A stretch of DNA of 43,261 nt from Acidobacteriota bacterium (GTDB lineage: Bacteria; Acidobacteriota; Vicinamibacteria; Marinacidobacterales; Marinacidobacteraceae). The DNA is taken from the NCBI GenBank assembly GCA_022822745.1, contig JAJEAO010000085.1, forward strand, positions 25,001 through 68,261, read 5' to 3'. Both the position numbers and the translations under genes were made by a program. Numbering within the stretch: position 1 is the first letter of the stretch; each line of letters opens with the position of its first letter. The notes under the pieces are model-generated. The model ran no database searches and had not been told where the DNA came from. It was given only the letters and a program-made list of their open reading frames with translations. Positions 7,821-16,192 of this stretch are shown one piece after another.

Positions 7821-10664
7821 ATGACCCGTCTTCTCCGCTCTTCGCGGCCCATGCTCATCGCCGGGCTCGTTGCGCTCCTGCTTGCGCCGGTCGCCGCCGC
7901 CCAGGACAGCGGCCTCGTCCGCGGCACGGTCACGGATGACTCGGGCGCCGTCATCCCCGGCGCCACCGCGATGCTCCTCAGTGACGCGATCATCGGCGGC
8001 TCCCGCTCCACGGTGACGAACGAATCCGGAGTGTTCCGGTTTCCGGGTCTTCCCGTCGGTGAGTACGCCGTCGAGGTCTCGCTGAGCGGCTTCGACACGG
8101 TGCGCTTCGAGGGCATCCGGGTCGGGCAGAACACGACCGCCACGCTCGACGCCACGCTGAACCTGGCCACGGTCACGGAGACGGTGCAGGTCGTCGCGGA
8201 AGCACCCCTCCTCGATGTCGCCTCGAACGCCTCGATCACGACCTTCAGCTCGGAGCTGGTGGAGGAACTCCCCACCGAGCGGAACTTCTACGACTACATC
8301 CACATCGCTCCCGGGATGAGCCAGATGAACAGTGGTGGGGGCGGAGACCGGACGATCGCCTTCGGGTCGAACCAGCAGTCCAACTCGTGGAACATCGACG
8401 GGATCGAGTCGAGCGCGCCGGAGACCGGATCCTCATGGTGGGATCCCAACGTGGACGCCATCGAGGAAGTCGAGATCATCGGGATCGGCGCCCCGGCGGA
8501 GTTCGGCAACGCCACCGGCGGCGTCTTCAACATCGTGACCAAGAAGGGGGGCGACACCTTCAGCGGGACCGGGAACTACTTCTATCAGCGCAACGCGCTC
8601 ACCTGGCCGGAGATCTATGCCGATGCCGGCACCGGAGAGCCGGTGGAGGCGGGGAGCCCCAACTCCTTCGCCTACGAGCGCGACAACTACCAGGACATCA
8701 CGTTCACGCTGGGTGGGCCGGTCATCCGGGAGCGGATGTGGTTCATGGCGAGCGGCGGCTACACCCGGGACAGCGCCTGGGAGGCGGGGAACAACCCGGA
8801 GCTGGCCACGGCGGACCGTTCCGAGAACGACAAGATCGGGCTCAAGCTCACCTACCGCATCAACGACCGGAACGAGGTCTTCTTCAACAGCCAGTTCGAG
8901 GACTGGGCGGGCATCGGCGGAAGCTCGCCGAACGTGGCGGCATCGGCGGCGTCCGTCGAACGCGGGCAGAACATCGCCGGTTCCCTCGGCTGGACCTGGA
9001 CGATGTCCGACAATACCCTGCTTGAAGCGCGATACGCGGGGTGGCACGCCACCGACATTCGTGACTCGCCGACCGGGAGCTTCGAGATGCCGTTCGTGAA
9101 CTACGATGCGGAACCCAATACGACCTATGAAGGCGGCGTGGTGTTCCCGTGGGATTACACGACGTGGAGCAACCAGTTCAACGCCAAGGTGACGCACTAC
9201 GCGGACGATTTCCTCGGAGCGCAGCACGAGTTCCGCTTCGGCGTCCAGATCGCCGAAGGGGTCGCGGTCACTGGCGTGGCGGCCGGGCCGAACAGCGCCT
9301 ACCAGTACCAGTCCGGTGGTGTCCTCTATCAGGTTATCCAGGAGCCCTATCGCTACGGGGGCATCTCCCGGGACAACGGCATCTTCGTGGACGACACCGT
9401 CACCGTCAACGATCGTCTCACCCTGAATCTCGGTCTGCGCCTCGATCTGAACCGGGGGGAGATTCCAGCCTACGAGCTCCTCGCGTCGGTCGAAGGAGGG
9501 GAGAGCGAGTTCACGGCGATCAACGCCGTGGTCGTGGAAGGGAACGCTCCCGGCGATCCCGACATCGTCGAGTGGAACCTGCTGAGCCCGCGCATCGGCT
9601 TCACGTTCCGACCCGATGAGGCCGGGCGGTCGGCGATCAAGGGGTTCTTCGGAGTTCATTACGATCAGAACGTGATCGGCAACTGGGATGCTCCGGCGCC
9701 TGGCGTCACGCCGTATCAGGTCTTTCTTCTGAACGACGACGGCTCGCTGGGCGACCTTGCTTACTCACTGGATGCTGGCGAGCTGACCCAGCCGGACAAC
9801 CTGATGGCGCCGCGCTCCTACCATTACACGGCGGGGTACGAGCGCGAGATCGGCAACAACATGTCGGTCGGGGTGCAGTACGTCCACAAGTACACCGACC
9901 GCATGGTGGGCTGGTCCATTCTTGGCGGCCAGTACGAGTCGGTACAGTGGAACGACCCCTACAACGGCAATCCGGTCACGCTTCTCAGCCAGACGGCTCA
10001 GCCGACATTGGTCAAGGGAAACTCGCCAGGGGATTTTCCCGGCGCCCCGGAGAAGTACGAACAGACCTACGACGGTGTCCTCTTCACGTTCGGGGCCCGC
10101 GACACCAGCCTGTGGAGTGTTCAGGGGTCCTATACCTATTCCAGGTCTCACGGCCTGATTCCACGACCTTGGTACGAGTCCCAGAACAATCCGTTCTACG
10201 GCAGCGGTCAAGGGCAGGATCCCAACTCCTATCTGAATCTGAACGACGGACAGCTCCTTCAGGGTGACCGGCCCCACATGTTCCGGCTGCAGAGCGTTCT
10301 CTTCCTGCCGTGGGATCTCATCCTGGCGGTGAACGCGAACGTCGAGAGCGGAAAGCCCTTCTCCCGGCAGATTCGGGCGGCTGGCGTCACGGCTCAGCAG
10401 GCGCAGAACTTCATCGTGGAAACGGCTGGCTCTCGGGATGGCCTTCGCCACCCGACGATCTGGATGCTGGACCTGCGCTTCGGCAAGCGTCTGGCCATCG
10501 GCGACCTCCAGTTGAAGCTGGACGCCTACCTCTACAACACCCTGAACAGCACGGCGAGCATCTGGAACTCGAGTCTCCGGCTGGAGGATCCCGGGGAAGC
10601 CTTCATCCCGTCGAGCTGGGTGGAACCGCGCCGGCTCATGCTCCTCGCCGGCTTCGTGTTCTAG
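7821..10664 (+). CDS. TonB-dependent receptor, Oar-like, with carboxypeptidase-regulatory domain
   Basis: 947 aa with a good ribosome site (GGAGGAACTC before ATG 7821). A signal peptide spans residues 1-27. Residues about 30-115 form a CarboxypepD_reg-like beta-sandwich (VRGTVTDDSGAVIPGATAML... GVFRFPGLPVGEYAVEVSLSGF). A plug domain follows, about 125-245 (VVAEAPLLDVASNASITTF... EEVEIIGIGAPAEFGNATGGVFNIVTKKG). The remainder is a 22-strand-type outer-membrane barrel rich in aromatic and Asn/Asp residues, ending in aromatic LMLLAGFVF, typical of a BAM-recognised terminus. No cognate TonB/ExbBD is in the window. Receptors of this type are plentiful in Acidobacteriota and are thought to import oligopeptides, glycans or other large nutrients. 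The carboxypeptidase immediately downstream hints at peptides, which is inference. Confidence 0.92.
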   Translation: MTRLLRSSRPMLIAGLVALLLAPVAAAQDSGLVRGTVTDDSGAVIPGATAMLLSDAIIGGSRSTVTNESGVFRFPGLPVGEYAVEVSLSGFDTVRFEGIRVGQNTTATLDATLNLATVTETVQVVAEAPLLDVASNASITTFSSELVEELPTERNFYDYIHIAPGMSQMNSGGGGDRTIAFGSNQQSNSWNIDGIESSAPETGSSWWDPNVDAIEEVEIIGIGAPAEFGNATGGVFNIVTKKGGDTFSGTGNYFYQRNALTWPEIYADAGTGEPVEAGSPNSFAYERDNYQDITFTLGGPVIRERMWFMASGGYTRDSAWEAGNNPELATADRSENDKIGLKLTYRINDRNEVFFNSQFEDWAGIGGSSPNVAASAASVERGQNIAGSLGWTWTMSDNTLLEARYAGWHATDIRDSPTGSFEMPFVNYDAEPNTTYEGGVVFPWDYTTWSNQFNAKVTHYADDFLGAQHEFRFGVQIAEGVAVTGVAAGPNSAYQYQSGGVLYQVIQEPYRYGGISRDNGIFVDDTVTVNDRLTLNLGLRLDLNRGEIPAYELLASVEGGESEFTAINAVVVEGNAPGDPDIVEWNLLSPRIGFTFRPDEAGRSAIKGFFGVHYDQNVIGNWDAPAPGVTPYQVFLLNDDGSLGDLAYSLDAGELTQPDNLMAPRSYHYTAGYEREIGNNMSVGVQYVHKYTDRMVGWSILGGQYESVQWNDPYNGNPVTLLSQTAQPTLVKGNSPGDFPGAPEKYEQTYDGVLFTFGARDTSLWSVQGSYTYSRSHGLIPRPWYESQNNPFYGSGQGQDPNSYLNLNDGQLLQGDRPHMFRLQSVLFLPWDLILAVNANVESGKPFSRQIRAAGVTAQQAQNFIVETAGSRDGLRHPTIWMLDLRFGKRLAIGDLQLKLDAYLYNTLNSTASIWNSSLRLEDPGEAFIPSSWVEPRRLMLLAGFVF

Positions 10665-10684
10665 GCTTTCCCGGCTGGCCTCGA

Positions 10685-10718
10685 GGGGAGTCGCCCCGAG
10701 ACGGGCGGCTCCCCTTTT
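10685..10718 (+). terminator. Intrinsic terminator after the TonB receptor gene
   Basis: Arms 10685-10695 (GGGGAGTCGCC) and 10704-10714 (GGCGGCTCCCC) pair over 11 bp with one G-U wobble and an 8-base loop. TTTT follows. It is the clearest Rho-independent terminator in the window. Confidence 0.85.
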
Positions 10719-10742
10719 CTCGTACCGTCCGGAGGGAGACCC

Positions 10743-12257
10743 ATGATTCGCTTCACCGCCTTGCTGATCGCGCTGGCCCTGTGCCTCGCGCCCGCCTCGT
10801 CCGCCCAGGATGCCGACGCGGGAGCCACGGCAAGGGACCGCTGGGAGAGCAGCCACGCCATCGTCATCGGGGAGGAGACCGTCGAGTACGACGCGGTGGT
10901 CGCGAGCACCACGCTCACGAACGACGACGGCGAGGACGCGGCGGAGCTGTTCTACACCGCCTACTTCCGCACGAACGGCGCGCCCTCGGGCGAGCGACCC
11001 CTCATCTTCTCCTACAACGGCGGGCCCGGTTCCGCCTCCTTCTGGCTCCACATGGGGATCATGGGCCCCCGGCGCGTAGTCACCCCCGAGGTCGGCCCCC
11101 AGGGCGCCCCGCCCTACCCTCTCGAGGACAACCAGTTCACGCTGCTCGACATGGCCGACATCGTCATGGTGGATCCCATCGGCACCGGGTTCAGCCACCC
11201 GCTCGAAGGGACGGACGGCTCGGACTACTGGGGCATTGACGAGGACGCCCGCTCGCTGGCGCAGTTCGTCCGGCGGTTCCTGAGCGAATACGACCGCTGG
11301 AACTCGCCGCGCTTCCTCCTCGGCGAGAGCTACGGGACGACCCGCTCCGCCGTGCTCGCCGGTCACCTCCAGCGCGCCAACATCGATCTCAACGGCATCG
11401 TCCTGGTCTCCGTCGTCCTCCAGTTCAACACGATCCAGTTCGCGCCGGGGGACGACATCCCCTACATCGTGAACCTGCCCTCCTACGCCATCACGGCGCG
11501 TTACCTCGACGCGCTGCCCGGCGGTTCCCCGGACGACCTCGAGGCGTTCATGGCCGAGGTCGAGGCGTGGTCGCTGAACGAGTACGCCACTGCGCTGCTG
11601 GCGGGCGGCGGGCTGGATCCCGAACGGCGCGCCCGGATCGTGGATCAGATGCACCGCTACACCGGGCTCAGCCGGGACTTCATCGAGAAGTCGGACCTGC
11701 GGGTCACGGCGCCGGCGTTCGAGGCGGAACTGCTTCGCGACGACGGGCTGATCGTGGGCCGCCTCGACGCCCGGTTCACCGGTCCCGCCGGCGACGTGCT
11801 CGGCGGCCGTCCCTCGCACGATCCGCAGTCCACCGCGATCAGCTCGGCCTACACCTCGGCGTTCAACAGCTACCTGCGCAGCGAGCTGGGCTACGACGGG
11901 GAGCGCGAGTACGTCCCGAGCGGCGGCACCCGGAACTGGAACTGGGGCCGGCTCGGGGGCGGGGGCGCCTTCGTCCGTGGCGGCGGCACCCCGAACGTCA
12001 TTCCCGACCTCGCCCGCGCGATGAAGCGGAACCCGAAGCTGAAGGTCCTGCTCGTGAACGGGATCTACGACCTGGCGACGCCGTACTTCGCGGCGGTCTG
12101 GAGCGTGGACCACATGGGCCTTCCGCCCGAGCTGCGCGAGAACGTGGAGCGGGCCGACTTCGCCGCCGGTCACATGATGTACGTGGAGCAGTCCCTCCTG
12201 CCGCAGTGGCGCGAAGACGTGGGCGGCTTCATCCAGCGCGCTTCGGCCGGCCGCTGA
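10743..12257 (+). CDS. Exported serine carboxypeptidase (peptidase S10)
   Basis: 504 aa, with a GGAGGGAGA ribosome site before ATG 10743. Residues 1-21 are a Sec signal peptide (MIRFTALLIALALCLAPASS-AQ). The S10 oxyanion segment FSYNGGPGSASFW lies at residues 89-101. The nucleophile is S196 in GESYGTT, with D443 in NGIYDLATPY and H477 in AGHMMY, completing the Ser-Asp-His triad in the usual order. Length suits the bacterial S10 branch. It removes C-terminal residues from peptides in the periplasm or outside the cell. It is separated from the receptor gene by a terminator, so it has its own promoter or depends on read-through. Confidence 0.95.
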   Translation: MIRFTALLIALALCLAPASSAQDADAGATARDRWESSHAIVIGEETVEYDAVVASTTLTNDDGEDAAELFYTAYFRTNGAPSGERPLIFSYNGGPGSASFWLHMGIMGPRRVVTPEVGPQGAPPYPLEDNQFTLLDMADIVMVDPIGTGFSHPLEGTDGSDYWGIDEDARSLAQFVRRFLSEYDRWNSPRFLLGESYGTTRSAVLAGHLQRANIDLNGIVLVSVVLQFNTIQFAPGDDIPYIVNLPSYAITARYLDALPGGSPDDLEAFMAEVEAWSLNEYATALLAGGGLDPERRARIVDQMHRYTGLSRDFIEKSDLRVTAPAFEAELLRDDGLIVGRLDARFTGPAGDVLGGRPSHDPQSTAISSAYTSAFNSYLRSELGYDGEREYVPSGGTRNWNWGRLGGGGAFVRGGGTPNVIPDLARAMKRNPKLKVLLVNGIYDLATPYFAAVWSVDHMGLPPELRENVERADFAAGHMMYVEQSLLPQWREDVGGFIQRASAGR

Positions 12258-12276
12258 GGCGCGATTTCCCGAGGAG

Positions 12277-12303
12277 CCCGGGCGGGGCGACGGCCCGCCC
12301 GGG
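12277..12303. terminator. Bidirectional hairpin between convergent genes
   Basis: A perfect 10-bp stem, CCCGGGCGGG at 12277-12286 with CCCGCCCGGG at 12294-12303, has a 7-base loop. It fills the 47-base gap between the S10 gene (plus) and the ATPase gene (minus, stop at 12305). No T run follows on either strand, so termination is inferred from position and stem strength. Confidence 0.5.
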
Positions 12304-12304
12304 T

Positions 12305-13456
12305 TCACGGCCAGAGCCGGTTCTGCTCCAGCGCAGCGAGGAACTCGGGGACCGGCCAGATCTCGATCCCGCCCGGCGTGCGCCGACGCCGGTCCCCGAG
12401 ATAGACCAGAACCCGACGCGCGAGGCCGGGGAGTTCCGCGATGGCCCCGAGGCCGCGGAACTGGGAAGAGTGGATCCGGCGGGCCGCCTTGACTTCGATG
12501 GCCAGTCGGTCGGCTCCCCGGAGGAGCAGGGCGTCCACTTCGATCTCGGATCCGGCGGCCGCCCAGTAGCGAAGATCGTCGTAGAGCGGCTCCTTGCCGC
12601 CGTCGCGGTAGGCGCGGAGCAGCCCCAGGATCCAGCCCTCGAAGAGCGGACCGCGCTCCTCGTTTCCGACCGGGCCCAGATGCCGTCGGGCGGCGCGCAC
12701 CAGGCCCGGGTCCACCCAGTAGAGCTTGGGCCGCCGTCGCTCGCGAACCCGCAACTTCGCCTCGTACGCCTCGAGTCTCCACGCCATCAAGGTGTCCTCC
12801 AGGACTTCGAGATAGCCCGCGGCCGTCGTACGCGCGACCCCGGCATCCCGTGCGATCCCGGCGACATTGATCTTCTGCCCGTGGAGGAGCGCGGCGACGG
12901 GCAGGAAGCGGGTGAATCCCGCGAGGTTGCGAAGCTGCGCCTCGGCCCGGATCTCTTCGCGGAGGTAGAGCCGGACGTAGCTTTCGAGCGCGCTGCGCGG
13001 GTCCGCCGCCGTCGCGATGAGTGCGATCGAGCCGCGCCGGAGCACCTCGTCCACCGAGAACGCCGCCCCCAGTTCCTCCGGGAGAAGGGGGAACATCTGC
13101 CGCCAGAGCGCCCGACCCGCGAGCAGGTTCACTCCGGCCGCCCGCAGCTTCCTCGCGCTCGATCCGAGGAGCGCGACCCGTCGCCCCTCCTCGATGAGGC
13201 GGTGCGCCTCGTTCAGAAGCGACGGGATGCGCTGCACCTCGTCCACGACGATCCATCGGTTCGGGTCGGCATTCGCGACGAGCGACCGGAAGAACCCCGG
13301 ATCCGCCAGCAGATCGTGGAACAGCTCCTCATCGAGCAGATCCAGGGTCAGCGCATCCGGGATGGCGCGCCCCGCCCAGGTGCTCTTGCCGACCCCCCGG
13401 ACTCCGAACAGGAAGAAACTGCCTGCAGGAACGCGAAGTCGTCTTCTGAACAGCAC
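12305..13456 (-). CDS. AAA-type ATPase with DUF4143 C-terminal domain
   Basis: 383 aa, GTG start at 13456. Walker A is G18-V-R-G-V-G-K24-S-T, close to the N-terminus as usual. Walker B is WIVVDEVQR with D72 and E73. The sensor-like LLGSSARKL follows at about 97. The C-terminal half holds a winged-helix segment (INVAGIARDAGVARTTAAGYLEVLEDTLM) and a PD-(D/E)xK-like motif (GSEIEVDALLLRG... LAIEVKAARR) typical of DUF4143 proteins. Their role is poorly known; some are linked to toxin-antitoxin or mobile elements. There is no Shine-Dalgarno sequence. A palindrome lies immediately upstream and overlaps a TAGAAT box placed so that transcription could begin at the GTG itself. Confidence 0.9.
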   Translation of the reverse strand: MLFRRRLRVPAGSFFLFGVRGVGKSTWAGRAIPDALTLDLLDEELFHDLLADPGFFRSLVANADPNRWIVVDEVQRIPSLLNEAHRLIEEGRRVALLGSSARKLRAAGVNLLAGRALWRQMFPLLPEELGAAFSVDEVLRRGSIALIATAADPRSALESYVRLYLREEIRAEAQLRNLAGFTRFLPVAALLHGQKINVAGIARDAGVARTTAAGYLEVLEDTLMAWRLEAYEAKLRVRERRRPKLYWVDPGLVRAARRHLGPVGNEERGPLFEGWILGLLRAYRDGGKEPLYDDLRYWAAAGSEIEVDALLLRGADRLAIEVKAARRIHSSQFRGLGAIAELPGLARRVLVYLGDRRRRTPGGIEIWPVPEFLAALEQNRLWP

Positions 13457-13485
13457 GTCGTCATTCTACGGCGTAAAGTGACGAC
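13457..13485 (-). promoter_or_regulatory. Palindrome abutting the ATPase start codon
   Basis: GTCGTCA at 13457-13463 is mirrored by TGACGAC at 13479-13485. Inner bases TTCTAC / GTAAAG pair with one mismatch and one wobble around a GGC centre, giving 13-bp arms. On the minus strand it contains TAGAAT (13468-13463), six bases before the GTG at 13456. It could be an operator for self-control or a hairpin at the 5' end of the message. No -35 hexamer is evident. Confidence 0.45.
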
Positions 13486-13515
13486 AGGATAGACACGTTG
13501 CAGGCATCCCCGAAC

Positions 13516-13530
13516 GGCCGGGCGCCGGCC
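13516..13530 (-). terminator. Short hairpin after the SelA-like gene
   Basis: GGCCGG at 13516-13521 pairs with CCGGCC at 13525-13530 around a 3-base loop, about 30 bases past the SelA-like stop codon on the minus strand. There is no T run. Confidence 0.3.
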
Positions 13531-13561
13531 TTACGCGGGGGACGCGCGCACCGGGGCCGCG

Positions 13562-14779
13562 TCAGGCAAACAGGGCGCGCATCCGCTCCGCCACGACCTC
13601 GTCTTCGCCGGGGCGCAACATCCACATCGAAACCCGAAGCTGACCCTCCGCCCGCTGCTGCACCGCGATCGGCGGATCCCCTTCGAGGAGCCGGGCGGAG
13701 GCATCCCGCGACGTGAGATCCAGGTCGTCCTCGTCCCATTCGATGTCCACATGGGGCACATGATTCGCGATGTCCGGAACGAAGATCCCGAGCGACAGCC
13801 CGGGGACATTCGACAGGACTCCCCGGACCCGTTCGGCGCGGGCGTCGAGTTCGCGCCGCTCGGCTTCGTGGTCGAGCGAGACGTAGCGCTCGACGGCGGC
13901 CACGAGGCCCGCGATCTCTTCCTTGCCCACCTTCATCCCGCGGCCGATCCCTCCGAACGGGCTGATCGCCTTCCGCGCCGCCTCGATCAGATCCGCCCGC
14001 CCGAGCAGCAGCCCGGTGGCCTGGGGACCCCGGAGACCCTTTCCGCCCGAGAAGGCCACCATGTCGAAGCCCTCGGCGACGTAGGTGTGGAGCCGCTCGG
14101 GAGGCGGGATGTCCGCGGCGGCGTCGTTCATCGTGGGCACGCCGCGCGCCCGGGCGACCTCGATCCACTCGGCGCGCCCGATCTGGCCCATGGGGTCGGC
14201 GAAGTTGAGGAAGAACATCATCGCGGTCCGCTCGTTGATCGCCGCCTCGAGCTCTTCGCGCGTGTCCACCCAGACGACTCTCGCCCCGGTGAGCAGCAGT
14301 TGCGCCTGGTAGCCGGTGCGGTGGGCCCGCTGCTGGATCACCTCGTTCCTCATGCCGGTCGTGTCGGGGAGCGCGCGCAGTTTCTCCTCGTCGCCGCCGG
14401 TGATGGCCGCCGCGGTCCCGCAGGTCATCGCGGACGCAGCGCCGCAGGAGACCATGGCCGCCGGCACGTCCAGAAGCTCCGCGATGCGTTCGCCAGCCTT
14501 CACCTGAAGCTCGGGCAGGGGGACGAAGTGGCGGGCCGCGGTCGCCATCGCGTCCACGACCTCGGGCGGCATGAGCGAACCGCCGAGGACCGTCACGGTG
14601 CCGATGCCGTTGATGACCGGCCGGATGCCGAGCCGCTCGTACACCTCCCCCGTGTCCGCCGGCGAGGCGGCAGGGGTCCCGGAGGATCCGGGGGCGCAGC
14701 CCGCCGCCCCCAGAACCGCCGCCGCCCCTCCGCCCCGCAGCACGCGCCGTCGGCTGATCCCTTCTCTTCTCTCGGTCAT
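13562..14779 (-). CDS. SelA-like PLP-dependent enzyme, Tat-exported, probably lipoprotein
   Basis: 405 aa from ATG 14779, preceded by GGAGAGAGC. The N-terminus has a twin-arginine motif (ISRRRVLRGG, residues 8-17) and then GAAGC with C28, so a Tat-exported lipoprotein is likely. The body is the SelA-related fold type I PLP family, related to D-glucosaminate-6-phosphate ammonia lyase: RLGIRPVINGIGTVTVLGGS at residue 49, cofactor-binding D219 in NDAAAD, and the PLP lysine K247 in SGGKGLRGPQ. In that family a metallo-amidohydrolase of the EF_0837 type is a frequent neighbour, as here: the amidohydrolase gene ends 20 bases upstream. True selenocysteine synthase is unlikely given the export signal and lack of other sel genes. 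The substrate is unknown, presumably an amino acid or amino sugar derivative. Confidence 0.88.
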   Translation of the reverse strand: MTERREGISRRRVLRGGGAAAVLGAAGCAPGSSGTPAASPADTGEVYERLGIRPVINGIGTVTVLGGSLMPPEVVDAMATAARHFVPLPELQVKAGERIAELLDVPAAMVSCGAASAMTCGTAAAITGGDEEKLRALPDTTGMRNEVIQQRAHRTGYQAQLLLTGARVVWVDTREELEAAINERTAMMFFLNFADPMGQIGRAEWIEVARARGVPTMNDAAADIPPPERLHTYVAEGFDMVAFSGGKGLRGPQATGLLLGRADLIEAARKAISPFGGIGRGMKVGKEEIAGLVAAVERYVSLDHEAERRELDARAERVRGVLSNVPGLSLGIFVPDIANHVPHVDIEWDEDDLDLTSRDASARLLEGDPPIAVQQRAEGQLRVSMWMLRPGEDEVVAERMRALFA

Positions 14780-14799
14780 GGTGCTCTCTCCGGTTTCGG

Positions 14800-16116
14800 T
14801 CACGCCGGGTTTCGGTGGAGGATCCCGTCCCACTTCGGCTCGCCCTGCCGTCCGTAGTCGAACGGCAGTTCGCGCCAGTCCTGCCGGGTCCGCCCGCTCG
14901 GATCCCACACCAGCCGACCGTCCTTGAAGGCCATTTCGGCGACGAGGTTCTCGGTCCCGTGGTGACGGGCGCCGAAGCTGTCCACGAAGCCGAACTCGCC
15001 GGTCTCCTTCTCGAGCACGGCGATGTCCGCGATGGCGCCGACCGACAGGTGGCCCAGATCCTCGCGCCCGATGAGCCGAGCCGGATTCCAGGTGGATTGC
15101 AGGATCACATCCTCGAGCGACTCGCCGAGCGCGAGGAGCTTGCTCATCGTCGTGATCTGGTCGCGCATCCCGGCGTTCATCGAAGCGAAATGCAGGTCCG
15201 TGGAGATCGAGTCCGGCGGGAAGCCCGCTTCCAGACACTTCGCCGCGACGCTCCACTTGAAGCTCCCGGCGCCGTGCCCCACATCGAAGGCCACCCCCCG
15301 TTCGCGCCCGACGAAGAGCCCCGGATTCGGGGTTCCGTCTTCGAGAAGCTCCCGGCGGTTCCCGGCGTAGCAGTGCGTGTAGATGTCTCCGGCGCGGAGC
15401 TTCTCGCCCAGCAGCGTCTCCAGTGGGCGCTCGGGGTGATCGTTCCCGAAATCCACCATCACCGGGACTCCGGCCGCCTCGCCCGCGCGCACCGACTCCT
15501 CCACTGGATACCAGTCCGGGGCGGCATAGTGCGCTGTCTTCACTCCGACGATGATGTCGGAGTGTTCGCGGGCGAGGTCCGCCGTCGGCGTCGCCTGCAT
15601 GTCGCCGACATCCTGCTCGATGGCGCCTCCGCGCATGCCGTGGCCGACGATGTTGAGGAACGCCAGCACGCGGGTCCGGCTGCGCCCGATGACCGTCTCC
15701 AGGAAGGTCTCGAAGTTCCGCCACCCGGCGCAGCCCGCGTCCACCACGGTGGTGACGCCGGAGCGGAAACTGTGCGCATCGGGATACAGGCTGTTGTCCC
15801 CGGCGAACGACCCCCGCTCGTTCGTCCCCGCGAAGGCGTGGACGTGAAGGTCGATCAGCCCCGGGGTCACGATCAGGCCCCGGCAGTCCACGACCTTGAA
15901 GGCGCGTTCCGGCGCGATGGCCGGCTCGACGGCGGCCACCCGTCCGCCCGCCACCGCGAGATCGCGCACGCCGCTCAGGCCGTTCCGCGGATCCAGCAGG
16001 TGGCCGCCCGTCAGCAGCAGGTCGTACTCCGGTTCCTGCGCCGAGCGCGCACCGCACCCCAGGGGGAGTGCGGCGCCTGCGATCAGGAATTCGCGCCGGC
16101 CCAGTTCGTACTGCAT
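14800..16116 (-). CDS. Amidohydrolase/deacetylase-family metallohydrolase, Tat-exported
   Basis: ATG 16116 is chosen because it begins a twin-arginine signal (MQYELGRREFLIAGAALPLG, C21); the open frame extends further upstream without protein-like sequence. 438 aa. Metal ligands of the amidohydrolase barrel are visible: H91 and H93 in LIDLHVHAF, bridging K193 in IIVGVKTAHY, H248 in IYTHCYAGN, H281 in DVGHGAGSF and D307 in SISTDLHF. The closest family I recognise is the EF_0837/AHA_3915 type, which pairs with SelA-like PLP enzymes. It is first in a two-gene operon, 20 bases before its partner. Family members hydrolyse N-acyl or cyclic amide bonds. An N-acyl amino acid or amino sugar substrate is inference. 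Confidence 0.9.
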   Translation of the reverse strand: MQYELGRREFLIAGAALPLGCGARSAQEPEYDLLLTGGHLLDPRNGLSGVRDLAVAGGRVAAVEPAIAPERAFKVVDCRGLIVTPGLIDLHVHAFAGTNERGSFAGDNSLYPDAHSFRSGVTTVVDAGCAGWRNFETFLETVIGRSRTRVLAFLNIVGHGMRGGAIEQDVGDMQATPTADLAREHSDIIVGVKTAHYAAPDWYPVEESVRAGEAAGVPVMVDFGNDHPERPLETLLGEKLRAGDIYTHCYAGNRRELLEDGTPNPGLFVGRERGVAFDVGHGAGSFKWSVAAKCLEAGFPPDSISTDLHFASMNAGMRDQITTMSKLLALGESLEDVILQSTWNPARLIGREDLGHLSVGAIADIAVLEKETGEFGFVDSFGARHHGTENLVAEMAFKDGRLVWDPSGRTRQDWRELPFDYGRQGEPKWDGILHRNPA

Positions 16117-16192
16117 GGCTTCGGAGCGTACGGGCTGCCTCCCGCGGACCGCAACCGCCGGTCCCTCGGCTCCGCTACGGTTACGGGCGATC

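Noticed and set aside
9765-13256. 1,163-codon minus-strand open frame
   Set aside because: It runs antisense to the TonB receptor and S10 genes and out of frame through the ATPase gene; no domain is recognisable.
13562-14779. Selenocysteine synthase (SelA) proper
   Set aside because: The protein has a Tat signal, lacks the length of SelA, and no selB, selC or selD is present; the SelA-like family fits better.
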